From the IMG/VR virus record IMGVR_UViG_3300020154_000007, positions 1 to 45,267 of that record: a stretch of 45,267 nt of DNA; one strand, 5' to 3'. This DNA is from a virus. Made by a program: the position numbers and the translations under genes. Below, one piece after another: positions 20,836 to 30,110 of the stretch; positions within the stretch are counted from its first letter, which is position 1; each line of letters begins with the position of its first letter. The notes under the pieces were generated by a model. The model did not search any database, was not told the DNA's origin, and was given only the letters and a program-made list of their open reading frames with translations.

Positions 20836-23216
20836 TATAGACCCAGGTACCCGAGTAGGCCGACTTGCGAAAAGCTGCTGTCGAACTCTTGCTGATCCTT
20901 CTGACGTGCGCGTGCGGCGGCCTCAGCGTCTCTTGCGCGGCGATCCTCTTGATTGCTTTCGAACTCCGCGCCGCGAGCGCCGATCACGTCTGCGTCGATG
21001 TCGCGCTGTAGACGCGCCGTGCCGAGTCCGAACTCAGCGTTCGCGCGCCGATCCGCAGACGCGTCGCGCATCGCTTCGTTATCGCGACCCGTAACCCGAT
21101 CGACTCCTTCGACGTAGTCACGGTTCATCTGCGCTCCGGTGCGCGTGGTCTCTGCGTCGCGGCCCCATTGAGCCTCAGACGATCGCAGCCCCGCATCGGT
21201 TGCGATGCCCGTGCGCCGATCCTCGCCCTCTGACTGTCGGAACTGCGCGTCAGACATGTCAGTGCCGCGACCCCAGGCGCTGTTTTGCTCTGACTGCCTG
21301 AAGGTGTCCTGGAAGCGCGACTGGATGCCCTGCTGCTCGCTGTTGAACATGTTGATCGCGTCGTCGGCCGAGCGCAGCGCGTTCGCTTGGGTCGCCATGC
21401 CTTCGGTACCGCGCAGGCGCGCGTCACGATTGCCCATGCGCATCGCGTCGTCTGACGCGCGCATGCTGTTGACCATCGAGCCCTGGCCTTCGAGGCCCGC
21501 AAGCTGCCGATTCGCGTTGCTGTTGAGCATCGCGTCGTCTGCGTTGCGCATGTTCGTTGCCATGGCGCCCTGGGCGCGCGTGCCCTCGAACTCCAGCTGC
21601 GAGTTGTGCTGCCGCATCGCGTCATCACTCGCGCGCATGCTGTTGGCCATCATGCCAGCGCCCTGCAAGCCCTGCATTTGCTGCTGGCTATTGAACTGAC
21701 GCATCTGGTCGTCTTGCGAGCGCATCGTGTTGGCCTGATTGGCCTGACCCTGCACGCCTGCGAAGCGCTGCTGGTTGTTGCTGATCGCCATGCGATCGGC
21801 CGCGCTCTTCGTGTTGAAGTCGCGTTCGAACGACTGGTCAGCAATCGTGCTCGACATGTTGCCGTAGTTGACGAGCGCTTTCTCTGCGCGATCGACTGCT
21901 TTGGCGTTTGCGCCGAGGTCCTGCAGCGCGCGCGTGTTTGAAGCTTCCGCGCTCGACGCATTCAGATTCGACAGAGCCATCGTAGAGCCGCCCATACCGC
22001 GGCGCTCAAGCTCTCGATAGTTCGCGTCTCGCACTGACCGTTGCGACTGCTCTTGTGCAAGCCGGCTCTGCATGTACAGGAACCGTTCCGCATCGGTGAG
22101 CTTGGGGTCCATGCGGTCGCGGAACTCGCCGAGCGCCTCTTTTTGAGCCGCCAGTGCTTCAGCGTCCGCCGTTGCAGTCGCCGCTTGCGAGTCGAGATCC
22201 ATCGCACCACTCGCAAACTGCCCGTAGTCGTCATAAGCACCTTGCTGCATGCCCACGAGGCCAGCATCAGAGCTGACGTCGCGCGCGCCTGATGCGAAGT
22301 CTCCGAAGCCGGAGTAAACGTCCCGCTGCTGACCTACGAGCCCGGCGTCGCTGCTGATGTTGCGCGCGCCCGAGGCGAAGCCGCCCAAGTCGTTGTAGTT
22401 GTCCATCTGCATCCCAACAAACTGTTGGTTGCTGTGGACGTCGTTTGCTCCACTCGCCCAGCCGCCGAAGGCGTTGGCCACACCTTGCTGCTGACCGACA
22501 AGCCCCGCGTCGGAGCTGATGTCGTTCGCGCCGCTCGACCAGTTCGCGAAGTCACCGTACGCGGCCTCCTGCATGCCGACGTAGCGCTGATTGCTCTGCA
22601 CAGTCGGGTCGAAGCTGGTTGGCGTCAGCTGACGCATGCTGTTGTTCAGCGCGCCCAGCTGGGAGACGTTCGCGGCGTCGCGTGCGCTCGACTGCGCGAA
22701 GCTGCTGTTCATGTTCCCCAGCGTCTGCTGGTCCTGTGCGGTCGATCGCGCCGCCGAGCCTTGCAGGCCCTGGAACAGCCCAGCGTTGGCTTGCGTTGCG
22801 CTGTTGAACGCTGACCCGAGATTCTGCGTGTTGGTCGTGCGCCGCGCTGCATCGCTCGCCGCGCCTTCGCGCAGGGATTGGCTGTACGGGTCAAGCGCAG
22901 CCATCGCGTTGTTGCCCGACGTCTGACGAGCGTCGGCGACGTCTTGAAACGAATCGAAGCGCCGGCCGGACGCGCGCTCCAGCGCGTCCGCTGCGAAAGC
23001 CTCTTGGGCTGCCGCGCCCGTCGCGCCAGGCATGATCGGCTCGCCCATGTAGTCGGTCGCGCCCGAGTAGATATCGCCGAGGATCTGATTGCGTCGTCCG
23101 TAGAGCGCATCCTGCTCGGCTCGCCGCGCCTGTTCCGCGGCTTGCGCGTCAAGGAAGTCCGGCGTGCTTTGCCCGTTGAGCGCTGCCCACCAGTCGAGTT
23201 GGTCCTGTTCAGGCAT
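20835..23216 (-). CDS. Internal virion protein with two blocks of tandem repeats
   Basis: 793 residues. Block A (about 212-345) has five units of exactly 27 residues sharing VG-Q, FASGA and SSDAGL. Block B (about 480-630) has five units of exactly 29 residues sharing MRASDDAMR and NSQQQ-like segments. The rest is Gln/Ala/Asp-rich and helical. Such composition and position, just downstream of tail-tube genes, fit a DNA ejection protein. The regular repeat lengths suggest a rod or fibrous helical assembly. Unit number may vary between strains. Confidence 0.65.
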   Translation of the reverse strand: MPEQDQLDWWAALNGQSTPDFLDAQAAEQARRAEQDALYGRRNQILGDIYSGATDYMGEPIMPGATGAAAQEAFAADALERASGRRFDSFQDVADARQTSGNNAMAALDPYSQSLREGAASDAARRTTNTQNLGSAFNSATQANAGLFQGLQGSAARSTAQDQQTLGNMNSSFAQSSARDAANVSQLGALNNSMRQLTPTSFDPTVQSNQRYVGMQEAAYGDFANWSSGANDISSDAGLVGQQQGVANAFGGWASGANDVHSNQQFVGMQMDNYNDLGGFASGARNISSDAGLVGQQRDVYSGFGDFASGARDVSSDAGLVGMQQGAYDDYGQFASGAMDLDSQAATATADAEALAAQKEALGEFRDRMDPKLTDAERFLYMQSRLAQEQSQRSVRDANYRELERRGMGGSTMALSNLNASSAEASNTRALQDLGANAKAVDRAEKALVNYGNMSSTIADQSFERDFNTKSAADRMAISNNQQRFAGVQGQANQANTMRSQDDQMRQFNSQQQMQGLQGAGMMANSMRASDDAMRQHNSQLEFEGTRAQGAMATNMRNADDAMLNSNANRQLAGLEGQGSMVNSMRASDDAMRMGNRDARLRGTEGMATQANALRSADDAINMFNSEQQGIQSRFQDTFRQSEQNSAWGRGTDMSDAQFRQSEGEDRRTGIATDAGLRSSEAQWGRDAETTRTGAQMNRDYVEGVDRVTGRDNEAMRDASADRRANAEFGLGTARLQRDIDADVIGARGAEFESNQEDRRARDAEAAARARQKDQQEFDSSFSQVGLLGYLGL

Positions 23217-23889
23217 TTGCGATCCCGTAGTAGATGAACGTGTAACGAAGCACCGTCGGGTCTCCGATCGTCATGCCGTCGATCGAGCGGAGAAGCATGC
23301 GCGCGCCGTAAGGGACCGCATCGCAGCCAACACCGGAGCGGAAGTAGCGGGTGATGTCTGACGGCGCGATGATGCGACCGGCAATGACCGCTGCCGGCGT
23401 GAAGTTCGGCGGAAGCGGGATGAGCATCGGCTCGGTGTAGGGAGCTTCGAACTCGCCGATCACGAGCTCGCCGCGCGCGAACGTGCCGGGGCCGACTCCT
23501 CCACCCGTTGCGGGTCCGGTGCCAGTGCCGTCGCCGATGCCCGTTCCGCCCGTGCCGCGCGCCGCGTTCGGCTGCCGCCCGCCGCTGTGCCCGACAGGCC
23601 CACGAGGAGGCGCGAACGCGTCTGCGACCTCGCGACCGAGCGTGCCGACAGAGCGCGCAAGGAGCTCCATCGGGTTGTAGGCGCCGCCGCCCATCGACCC
23701 AAGCGGGGCGAGGTTCAGCGGTCGGCCATAGTTCGAGGGCATGCCCATCGGTCGACCGAAGCCGCCGAGCTGCGGCAACACGCGCGGCTGCATCTGCTGC
23801 ACAGCCGACTGCACCGCCAGCGCGGCCTTACGCACACGCCCCGGCCGGTCGCCGACTTGGATCAAAGCGCGCTTTGCACACGTGCTCAT
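23209..23889 (-). CDS. Putative tail or virion structural protein, 226 residues
   Basis: Start at the ATG at 23889, overlapping the upstream stop by 4 bases; longer upstream starts would run inside the preceding gene. The middle is Gly/Pro-rich and unstructured (GTGGTGIGDGTGTGPATGGG), while the C-terminal 80 residues look like a beta-domain (GELVIGEFEAPYTEP). It sits between the stabilisation-like protein and the repeat protein. No family named. Confidence 0.6.
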   Translation of the reverse strand: MSTCAKRALIQVGDRPGRVRKAALAVQSAVQQMQPRVLPQLGGFGRPMGMPSNYGRPLNLAPLGSMGGGAYNPMELLARSVGTLGREVADAFAPPRGPVGHSGGRQPNAARGTGGTGIGDGTGTGPATGGGVGPGTFARGELVIGEFEAPYTEPMLIPLPPNFTPAAVIAGRIIAPSDITRYFRSGVGCDAVPYGARMLLRSIDGMTIGDPTVLRYTFIYYGIANA

Positions 23890-26267
23890 GCTGCAGCTCC
23901 TCGCTTGTTGTGCGTCGTCTGCGTGCTGTGGTTGTTCGTGATCGCGCAGCCGAAGAACGTGTACTTGGTCGGCCCCTCGGGCGTGACGTAGCCGAGGCTG
24001 ATCGTGTTGCTGACTGCCGGCGCATCGGTCGGCACTTCCATCCAGCACATGGACAGTGAGAAGTCGGCCGCTGCGCCTTGCGCCACCGTGCTGATGCCCG
24101 CTTGAATCGCGCTCGGGACGTTGCCGCCCTCGTGCTTCTCAAGCGTGCGCTCCATGCCTTCCATCTCGTTACAGATGAACGTGACGGGTGCGCCGACAGC
24201 GCTCGCGTGGAAGTACCACTCCACCTCGATCCAGCGCTTCAGCGAGGACGGATCGCCGTCACTCGTCGGCTGCATGCGCACGATGCTCGTCTGATAGGTG
24301 TCTGCGCTCGCGCGCTTCACCTCGAGCACGCCGTCCACGAGCTCGGCCACGATGATCGGATACTGGAGGTTCGCGAAGCTGCTCGCGACCTCGTCTTCGG
24401 CGATGCGGACGCGCGACCACTTGTTCCAACGCGTGCTGTAGACGTACGCGTACGGGTCGCCGTCGAAACAGAAGTACACATCGCCGCTCGACTCGTCTGG
24501 GATGACGCGAGTCTTGTCATCCTGAGACCACTGCGCGCGGCCGGTGTCGCCGAGCGCCGCCGTGGAGATCTCACGCACCATTCCGCCCGCGTCGATCACG
24601 ACAGCGCCGTTGTTGCTCGCGCAGAAGACGTTGTCGCCGAGCCGGCAATAAGCCTTCGGCCCGCGCAGCAGGCACTGCGTATCGATCTGGTCCATGCCCC
24701 AATCGAAGCCAGCGCTCGAGCTTCCGCCTGTGCCGGTGAGCCGGTGAATGCCAAACTCGGTCCAGATCACCATGGCCTGCGACGTGGCGCATGCGGCGTA
24801 GACTTGTCCCTTGCCGACGAGACCAGCTGCGACGACAGCCTCGGGCTGGCCGTTCTCGGTCCACATCATGCCGTTCTTGCGGCGCGGGCGTGAGACGAGC
24901 TCTGCATCCTCCGAGAGCAACGGAAGCGGCGGGTTGTAGTTCTGCCCGTTGCTCGCGCGGATCGTGAAGTCTCCGAAGCCGGCGTAGTCGAAGCGGAAGG
25001 CGAAGCCGGTCGCGGGCTGCGTCCACTCGCCTGGTGTGTCGGGGTTCACGCGCGCGAGGTCGTCAACGTTGACGATCGTGGTGCTCGCGAGGTCGTCTGC
25101 CTGCCCGAGCTCGAACGTGTCGCCGTTTATCTCGACTTCGTCGGCGACCTCATCACGTGTTCCGATGCCCCAGGTGTCCGACCAGTCGTCGGTGAGCTGG
25201 CCCATGCCGCCAGCTGCGCGCGCGACGCGCGCGGGGGGCTCGGTGATGTCGAAATAGAAGGTGTACCCGCGATACTCCTCGATGACTCGCGCGATAGGCG
25301 GCGGGCGCTTCTGCGCGCTCGCACCCACAACACCTTGATTCGTGTAGAGAGCTTCACCGAGGGAAAGATCGCCGGTTGCTTCAGTCCACGTCCACGAGCT
25401 ACCGCCGCCCTCCGGAATCGTGAAGATGGAGGACATGTAGTAATCAGCCGTCGTAGACGTGCCTTGATCGTAATCCTCCGGCGTGTCGCCAGGAGCAGGC
25501 CGCGGGGTCTGATAGGTCCGGTAGACCTCGACCATGTCGCCGGGGAGCAGCTGCGGGTGTCCGGGGCGCTGGTAGACAGTGATCGAAAGGTTGCGGCGAT
25601 CAGCTTCTGCGTCTTCTTCTGCGTCGCCTTCGGCGAACGTCTGCACGGCTGCGCTTGGCGCCCCGGAGACCTCGTAGCAGTCTGGAAAGTGCCTTGTCAC
25701 CACTGCAACGGTGTGAGCTTGCTTCCCAGCGTGCAGCGCGCCCGCGCCTGTGCCGCTGATAGCTTCAGTGCTGATCGCCGGTGAGAACATGCCCGCGAGC
25801 CGCGGGACAAACTCATGGGCAAGGACCGGATCGAGGTAGTCGAACACCATCGGTCCGGTAGTCGTCGTTACAAACACGCGATCACGTGTGATCACCCAGT
25901 TGATGCGGCCGTCGATCTCGAACACGGCGCCATCGGGCGCGTACGCGTGCACAGCCTTTGTCCATGCGCTGATGCCGTGGTCAGTGTTGCGCAACCAGCG
26001 GTAGCCCCACTCGCCCGCCTTCTTGATCAAGAGCAGCGTCCACTTCGTTGGGAGCGGGATGATCTCCACAGCTTCGTAGTCGTCGTCGTCGCTGACGCTG
26101 GTGAACGTCGTGAACTTGGGCGCTGTCTCGTGCGAGCCGGCTGCGTTGTGCAGCACGCCGATGTCGACAAGCATCGCGCCAGGGCTGTACTGACCGAGCT
26201 TGTTCGGCGCAGTGATCAGCCCTTGCGGCTCGACGATGATCGGCTTCGACTTGGGCACTACGTCCAC
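23886..26267 (-). CDS. Tail tube / tail stabilisation-like protein (podovirus type)
   Basis: 793 residues, GTG start. The beta-rich sequence starts with a PQGLITAPNKLGQYSPGAM-type segment and contains AVVIDAGGMVREI and GDPYAYVYSTRWNKWSRV. This is the style of large podovirus tail-hub proteins such as P22 gp10-like stabilisation proteins or T7 tail tube B. It directly follows the head-to-tail adaptor gene, overlapping it by 10 bases. The placement supports a role in closing the connector and forming the short tail tube. Confidence 0.65.
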   Translation of the reverse strand: MDVVPKSKPIIVEPQGLITAPNKLGQYSPGAMLVDIGVLHNAAGSHETAPKFTTFTSVSDDDDYEAVEIIPLPTKWTLLLIKKAGEWGYRWLRNTDHGISAWTKAVHAYAPDGAVFEIDGRINWVITRDRVFVTTTTGPMVFDYLDPVLAHEFVPRLAGMFSPAISTEAISGTGAGALHAGKQAHTVAVVTRHFPDCYEVSGAPSAAVQTFAEGDAEEDAEADRRNLSITVYQRPGHPQLLPGDMVEVYRTYQTPRPAPGDTPEDYDQGTSTTADYYMSSIFTIPEGGGSSWTWTEATGDLSLGEALYTNQGVVGASAQKRPPPIARVIEEYRGYTFYFDITEPPARVARAAGGMGQLTDDWSDTWGIGTRDEVADEVEINGDTFELGQADDLASTTIVNVDDLARVNPDTPGEWTQPATGFAFRFDYAGFGDFTIRASNGQNYNPPLPLLSEDAELVSRPRRKNGMMWTENGQPEAVVAAGLVGKGQVYAACATSQAMVIWTEFGIHRLTGTGGSSSAGFDWGMDQIDTQCLLRGPKAYCRLGDNVFCASNNGAVVIDAGGMVREISTAALGDTGRAQWSQDDKTRVIPDESSGDVYFCFDGDPYAYVYSTRWNKWSRVRIAEDEVASSFANLQYPIIVAELVDGVLEVKRASADTYQTSIVRMQPTSDGDPSSLKRWIEVEWYFHASAVGAPVTFICNEMEGMERTLEKHEGGNVPSAIQAGISTVAQGAAADFSLSMCWMEVPTDAPAVSNTISLGYVTPEGPTKYTFFGCAITNNHSTQTTHNKRGAAA

Positions 26268-27166
26268 CCATGCTGGATCGGGAAGTGCTGCTGAACGCGG
26301 ATGCGCGGCCGCAGATGCTCGCCGAGTCGGATGAGCGCAGATTGCGCGGCGTTCTGCAGCTCGGCCGCGCGCTCGAGAAAGTCACGCTGCCGGCAGATCG
26401 GAACAGCAGTGATCGAGCCTACGAGCGAGTGGAACGACTCGGGGAGCTGCGGCCACTCGCTCTGATTCGCGACGCGCAGGTAGTCTCCCGGCTCGACGCG
26501 CTCGAGCGTGAAGTTCTCCGCGACCTGCACCTGCGTCGGGCTGAGCACTGTCATGGGAGCCTCAGCGACCGCGAGCTCGAAGTTGGCGCGCGGCTCGATC
26601 ACGTCGCACACGACGTTGCCGCTGATGGCTACGTCGCTCGGTTTCGAGACGGGCAGGCTCTCCACGATAAGCAGCCGCGTGTCAGCATCGACCGCGAGAA
26701 TCTTGCCTGTGGTCTGCGGATCCACGAGCACCGAGGGGCGCATGAGGATCTTGACCCGGAGCTGCGTGCCCTCGTACTTCGCGGCAGGCAGCAGATGGAT
26801 GTAAGAGCCCCGGATCGTGTAGCCGGTCGGATAGGCCGCGCGCCCATACTCGCGCATCCATTCCTGGTGCTCGGCTTCGAGCACGACACTGAGCGCCGCC
26901 CAGTCGCGCCCGTTGTGGGTGATGTCCACCTGCTCGATCGCAGGCACCGAGCGATGCGGCAGACGCACGCTCGCGTTGTTCACGGCCAGCGTGCGCGTGA
27001 ACGTGTGGTACCAGTAGCCCGAGCGCGTGCCCGCGATGATCGGCTCGATCACCTCGGACATGGTCCGGTTGAGCATCTGCAGGATGATCGCGGACGTGTA
27101 CTCAGTGCTCTGTGAGGCGAGCGTCGCTTCCTTGCGCGTCCAGGCGATTATCTCGGTGCTGTTCAC
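26258..27166 (-). CDS. Putative head-to-tail adaptor / tail tube A-like protein
   Basis: 302 residues. It starts with a helical region (MNSTEIIAWTRKEATLASQ) and continues with beta-rich segments (GYWYHTFTRTLAVNNASVRLP; YIHLLPAAKYEGTQLRVKIL). Size, position after coat-associated genes and before the large tail-hub protein suggest the ring that joins portal and tail in podoviruses. No signature motif is decisive. Confidence 0.6.
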   Translation of the reverse strand: MNSTEIIAWTRKEATLASQSTEYTSAIILQMLNRTMSEVIEPIIAGTRSGYWYHTFTRTLAVNNASVRLPHRSVPAIEQVDITHNGRDWAALSVVLEAEHQEWMREYGRAAYPTGYTIRGSYIHLLPAAKYEGTQLRVKILMRPSVLVDPQTTGKILAVDADTRLLIVESLPVSKPSDVAISGNVVCDVIEPRANFELAVAEAPMTVLSPTQVQVAENFTLERVEPGDYLRVANQSEWPQLPESFHSLVGSITAVPICRQRDFLERAAELQNAAQSALIRLGEHLRPRIRVQQHFPIQHGWT

Positions 27167-27543
27167 CGAACCATACCCCGCCGCGGGTCGTCCTCAGCGA
27201 GAGCTTGACCTTGGCCGCGCGCGTAGCCCGCAGCTGCTTGCTGCGTCTGCTGCGCTGGCCCGGGAACGCCGCCTTGCGGAGGCACGCCCGGCTGACCGAC
27301 TGGGCGCCCCGCTGACGGGTTTTGGATCGTGCCTGGGTCCATGCCACCCCAGGCTTGCTGCCCGAGCTGCTGCCCCATGCCTTGCAGCGCAGAGCGGCCT
27401 TGCTGCGCGAGCCAGCCGTTGCCCATGCCGCCCCAAGCTGCAGCGCCGGCTGGACCTTGCGGTTGGCCTTGCTGCGGAGGTGGTGCGCCCTGTGGTTGCT
27501 GCATCAGCCCGCGTTGCAGGCCGGGGAACATTGGTCCGGGCAT
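27163..27543 (-). CDS. Gln/Pro/Gly-rich virion-associated protein, 126 residues
   Basis: Low-complexity sequence dominated by Gln, Gly, Pro and Ala (QQPQGAPPPQQGQPQGPAG), probably disordered. It overlaps the adaptor gene by 4 bases downstream and the preceding gene by one base. Similar disordered proteins occur in podovirus structural operons as minor virion or assembly factors; nothing more specific can be said. Confidence 0.55.
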   Translation of the reverse strand: MPGPMFPGLQRGLMQQPQGAPPPQQGQPQGPAGAAAWGGMGNGWLAQQGRSALQGMGQQLGQQAWGGMDPGTIQNPSAGRPVGQPGVPPQGGVPGPAQQTQQAAAGYARGQGQALAEDDPRRGMVR

Positions 27544-27953
27544 CAGTAGCTCGCTTTCAACACGACGCTGTAGGTGCCGCCGCCGCTCGTGTAGTCGAAG
27601 ATCGGCACGACGTAGGGCGGCGGGTTCACGAAGCGAATCACGCCGCGATAGGTGCCGAGCGCCAGGCCCGCGGCTGTGTCGAGCTCGCCCGTTGCGGCGG
27701 CGTACGTTAGGGCTTCGTCAGCCGACACCGACACTAGCTCGCCGTCGGCGATTGCTGGCCACGATGCATAAGCGCCGTCATCTTCAACGTTGCCTACGAA
27801 CGTCACCGTGCTGAGCAAGTCAGCTGCCGAAGCAACGATCTTGAAGCCAACGAACAGCGCCAACGCGTGTGCGTCAGTGCACGCGATGACTTCACCGACC
27901 GCATCGCCTGCCGAAGCATCGAGCACAACCTTTGTGGACTTAGTTCTACTCAT
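27543..27953 (-). CDS. Putative head decoration or minor structural protein, 136 residues
   Basis: A beta-rich, Ala/Val/Thr-rich protein (VVLDASAGDAVGEVIACTDAHALALF; YVVPIFDYTSGGGTYSVVL). It lies two genes downstream of the coat protein. The compact beta character and location are compatible with a decoration or head-completion protein. Overlaps both neighbours. Confidence 0.55.
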   Translation of the reverse strand: MSRTKSTKVVLDASAGDAVGEVIACTDAHALALFVGFKIVASAADLLSTVTFVGNVEDDGAYASWPAIADGELVSVSADEALTYAAATGELDTAAGLALGTYRGVIRFVNPPPYVVPIFDYTSGGGTYSVVLKASY

Positions 27954-28315
27954 GCCATGTTCCTAAACTTGTCTTCGTCGTCCCAATCGCCACCCGCCCA
28001 ATCCATCGGCTTCATGGGTTCGGGGGCAGCTGCGGCTTTCGGCTCGGGGTCTTGCGACATCAGCGACACGCCGAGCTGTGTGAGCATCGGACCTGACACC
28101 GAGCGCGGTTTACTCGGGCCACCATCCATCCCGCTCATGGCGGTCTGCATGTAGCCCGAGTCACCCGCGCGCGATGCTCGTTTGTTCGCGATACTCGCGA
28201 GCGTTTGATCTAACTGCTGCTGCTGCGCGCGCTGATGCTGCTTGCGCGCCTCGTCGTTCTGCATCTTCGATGCAACGAGAGCCAGACCCAGCTTAGCGAG
28301 TAGCGGGAACGCCAT
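27950..28315 (-). CDS. Hypothetical protein just after the coat gene, 121 residues
   Basis: ATG at 28315 shares a base with the coat protein TGA (TGATG), which fixes the start. The N-terminus is hydrophobic (LLAKLGLALVASKM), followed by a Gln-rich helix (KQHQRAQQQQLDQTL) and a Pro/Ala-rich acidic tail. It may be a small virion component. No family identified. Confidence 0.6.
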   Translation of the reverse strand: MAFPLLAKLGLALVASKMQNDEARKQHQRAQQQQLDQTLASIANKRASRAGDSGYMQTAMSGMDGGPSKPRSVSGPMLTQLGVSLMSQDPEPKAAAAPEPMKPMDWAGGDWDDEDKFRNMA

Positions 28316-29595
28316 CAGGCAGCGTCCAGCGAATCGCCTGGTGAGACGATGTTCTCGACGAAGAAGTTGTGCCAGTTCTGTTCGCAGAACGGCGCTTGGT
28401 TCGAGTACATCACCGACTGACAGCCCGACTTGTCGATCAGCGGCGTGAGGAAGCCCTCGTTCAATCCCTTGATCGGACGCATCGTGTTGTCGGTCGTGCC
28501 GACGCGGTAGGCGTTCGCGGTGTTGGCGAAGTACATCGCCTGGCCCTGCTTCGCCATGTCCCACACAACCACGTCGATGTTGCCGGCCGGAGTCTCGAAG
28601 ATCAGGCGAGACTCGCCCTGCTTCTTCACGCCGCCCGAAGACGGGTCGCGGTTCTTGGCCGAGTACTCGTCGGCGAGCGCTGCGAACGCGGAGCCCGAGC
28701 ACATGATCTGCCCGCCGCTCTTGCTGCCGTTGTCTGCGATCAGCGCGCCCCACTCACGGATGAGCTTCAGCGTCAGCGGGCCGTTGGCCGCGTCGAACAC
28801 CGGAGTGCGGAACTGCGTGATCTCGCCGACGTCGACACCGAACAGCGTGCCGGTCTGCGTCTTCATGATCGCTTCCATGCCGATGCAGCTGTTTTGTCGC
28901 CAGCCCTTCGGCACGATCACGTCGTTCGCCTGCGGGGTAACGGCGGAGCCCGCTTTGTACAAGCGCACGTGCGTCTTGCGCTGAGTCGGCACGCCGAGCA
29001 CCTGCACGTCGCCGACGCGCAGCGTGGTGCCGTCTGACTGGTAGATGTCGATGAGCGCGTTGCGCATCGAGGGCCAGAGACCGCGGATGTAGCTCGCGCG
29101 CGTGAGGCGCACGTCGCGCGCGGTGGACAGTGCGCCGGCAGCCGTGGTGCTGATCACACCCCAGTTGCTCGCGAGCACCGAGCCGCCGCCCGGACCGTAT
29201 GCAAGCGCGCCGTCGCGATACAGCGAAGCGCCTTTGCCCTTCGCCTTCATCTTCAACGACATGATGTCGTTGTAAGAAGTGTCGCTTCCGTTGAGCGACG
29301 CGTACACGTCATCCCACGCGTACTGCGCGCGCATCATGATCGTGGAGCCGTCGAGCTCAGCGCGCTGCAACTCCGCGCCGATCGCAGCATTCAGATCGAA
29401 CAGGCCGCCTTGGCGCGAAGCCGTTTGGCCGTGCTCGAGGCCAGCCATAAAGCTGACTTGGTACTTCTCGCCGATCTTGGCTTTCTGCGTGAACGGCAGA
29501 AGCTCGGCGAGGGTGTTGATCTCTGGCAGGGCATCGAAGAACCCGCCGTACTTGGTCTTATAGTTCGCCAGCAGCGCCGGCGTGATCGCACTCAT
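28315..29595 (-). CDS. Major capsid (coat) protein
   Basis: 426 residues, the right size and place for a coat protein: after portal, scaffold and a small head gene. The N-terminus has an extended region (PALLANYKTKYGGFFDALPEI) followed by a mixed alpha/beta core. Segments such as GQIMCSGSAFAALADEYS and NIDVVVWDMAKQGQAMYFANT look like HK97-fold A-domain strands. It is preceded by an unusually long leader (about 225 bases) with a strong stem-loop, consistent with special control of the most abundant product. Confidence 0.8.
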   Translation of the reverse strand: MSAITPALLANYKTKYGGFFDALPEINTLAELLPFTQKAKIGEKYQVSFMAGLEHGQTASRQGGLFDLNAAIGAELQRAELDGSTIMMRAQYAWDDVYASLNGSDTSYNDIMSLKMKAKGKGASLYRDGALAYGPGGGSVLASNWGVISTTAAGALSTARDVRLTRASYIRGLWPSMRNALIDIYQSDGTTLRVGDVQVLGVPTQRKTHVRLYKAGSAVTPQANDVIVPKGWRQNSCIGMEAIMKTQTGTLFGVDVGEITQFRTPVFDAANGPLTLKLIREWGALIADNGSKSGGQIMCSGSAFAALADEYSAKNRDPSSGGVKKQGESRLIFETPAGNIDVVVWDMAKQGQAMYFANTANAYRVGTTDNTMRPIKGLNEGFLTPLIDKSGCQSVMYSNQAPFCEQNWHNFFVENIVSPGDSLDAA

Positions 29596-29822
29596 GTTGA
29601 GGCACCCAAAAGGAACGAGGTTTGGCGCTCGCTACTGGGTGGCTCTTGCTAGTCCGCTACTGGTTGCCGCCTACACGCAGGGTTGCCCGTGGGTCCTGTG
29701 CTCGTGTGATGCTGGTCTTTTGCGGTCGCTAGCTCGATGCTCGTTGGCTTGCATCGTTAGCGTTGAATCTCGGCCCGAGTGAGTCAACGCGGGCCGAGAT
29801 TTTTGGTTATTCAGTTTTTCGG
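29596..29822 (-). promoter_or_regulatory. Long leader of the coat gene with a 12-bp stem-loop
   Basis: This is the longest gap in the structural operon. A perfect stem AATCTCGGCCCG (29766-29777) / CGGGCCGAGATT (29790-29801) with a 12-base loop lies near its upstream end. A T-run follows it on the plus strand, so as an intrinsic terminator it would act on rightward (antisense) transcripts. On the coding strand it may tune mRNA ends or stability. I see no convincing promoter. Confidence 0.55.
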
Positions 29823-30107
29823 TTACGCTTCGTCCAGCTCGTAAGTCGCTTCGAACTCGTCCTTCGGGATCACGTCTGCGTGCTTGGGGATGACCGGAGG
29901 TCCGTCCACCTGCGCGACGAACACGACGTAGTCACCGACGACTGCGTCTTTCCAGCCGGTGAGGGTGCCGACCTTGTAGGTCTGCCCGGTCGTGATCTCA
30001 TCGATCGTGCCGTCAGCGATCAGAGTCGTGTACCAGGTCGGGGGCGAGCTTGCGCCCAGGGGATGCGCTTCCACTTCGAGGTCTGCGGTTCGGTTGTACG
30101 TGGCCAT
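29823..30107 (-). CDS. Small head protein, 94 residues, possible decoration protein
   Basis: Acidic, beta-rich protein (EVEAHPLGASSPPTWYTTLIADGTIDEI; TGWKDAVVGDYVVFV) between scaffold and coat genes. Phages often encode a capsid decoration or stabilising protein at this place. It ends shortly before the coat leader stem-loop. The decoration role is inferred from size and order. Confidence 0.55.
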   Translation of the reverse strand: MATYNRTADLEVEAHPLGASSPPTWYTTLIADGTIDEITTGQTYKVGTLTGWKDAVVGDYVVFVAQVDGPPVIPKHADVIPKDEFEATYELDEA

Positions 30108-30110
30108 GTT

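Noticed and set aside
21243-21262. TCAGACATGTCAGTG resembling the operator
   Set aside because: Inside the repeat-rich ejection protein gene, away from any promoter; it matches only partly and was not counted in the operator set.
24078-24893. Long plus-strand frames opposite structural genes (also at 8111-8956, 16337-17350, 19303-20421)
   Set aside because: High-GC shadow frames: composition dominated by Arg/Ala/His/Val, no ribosome-binding sites, and the minus or plus partner is clearly the real gene.
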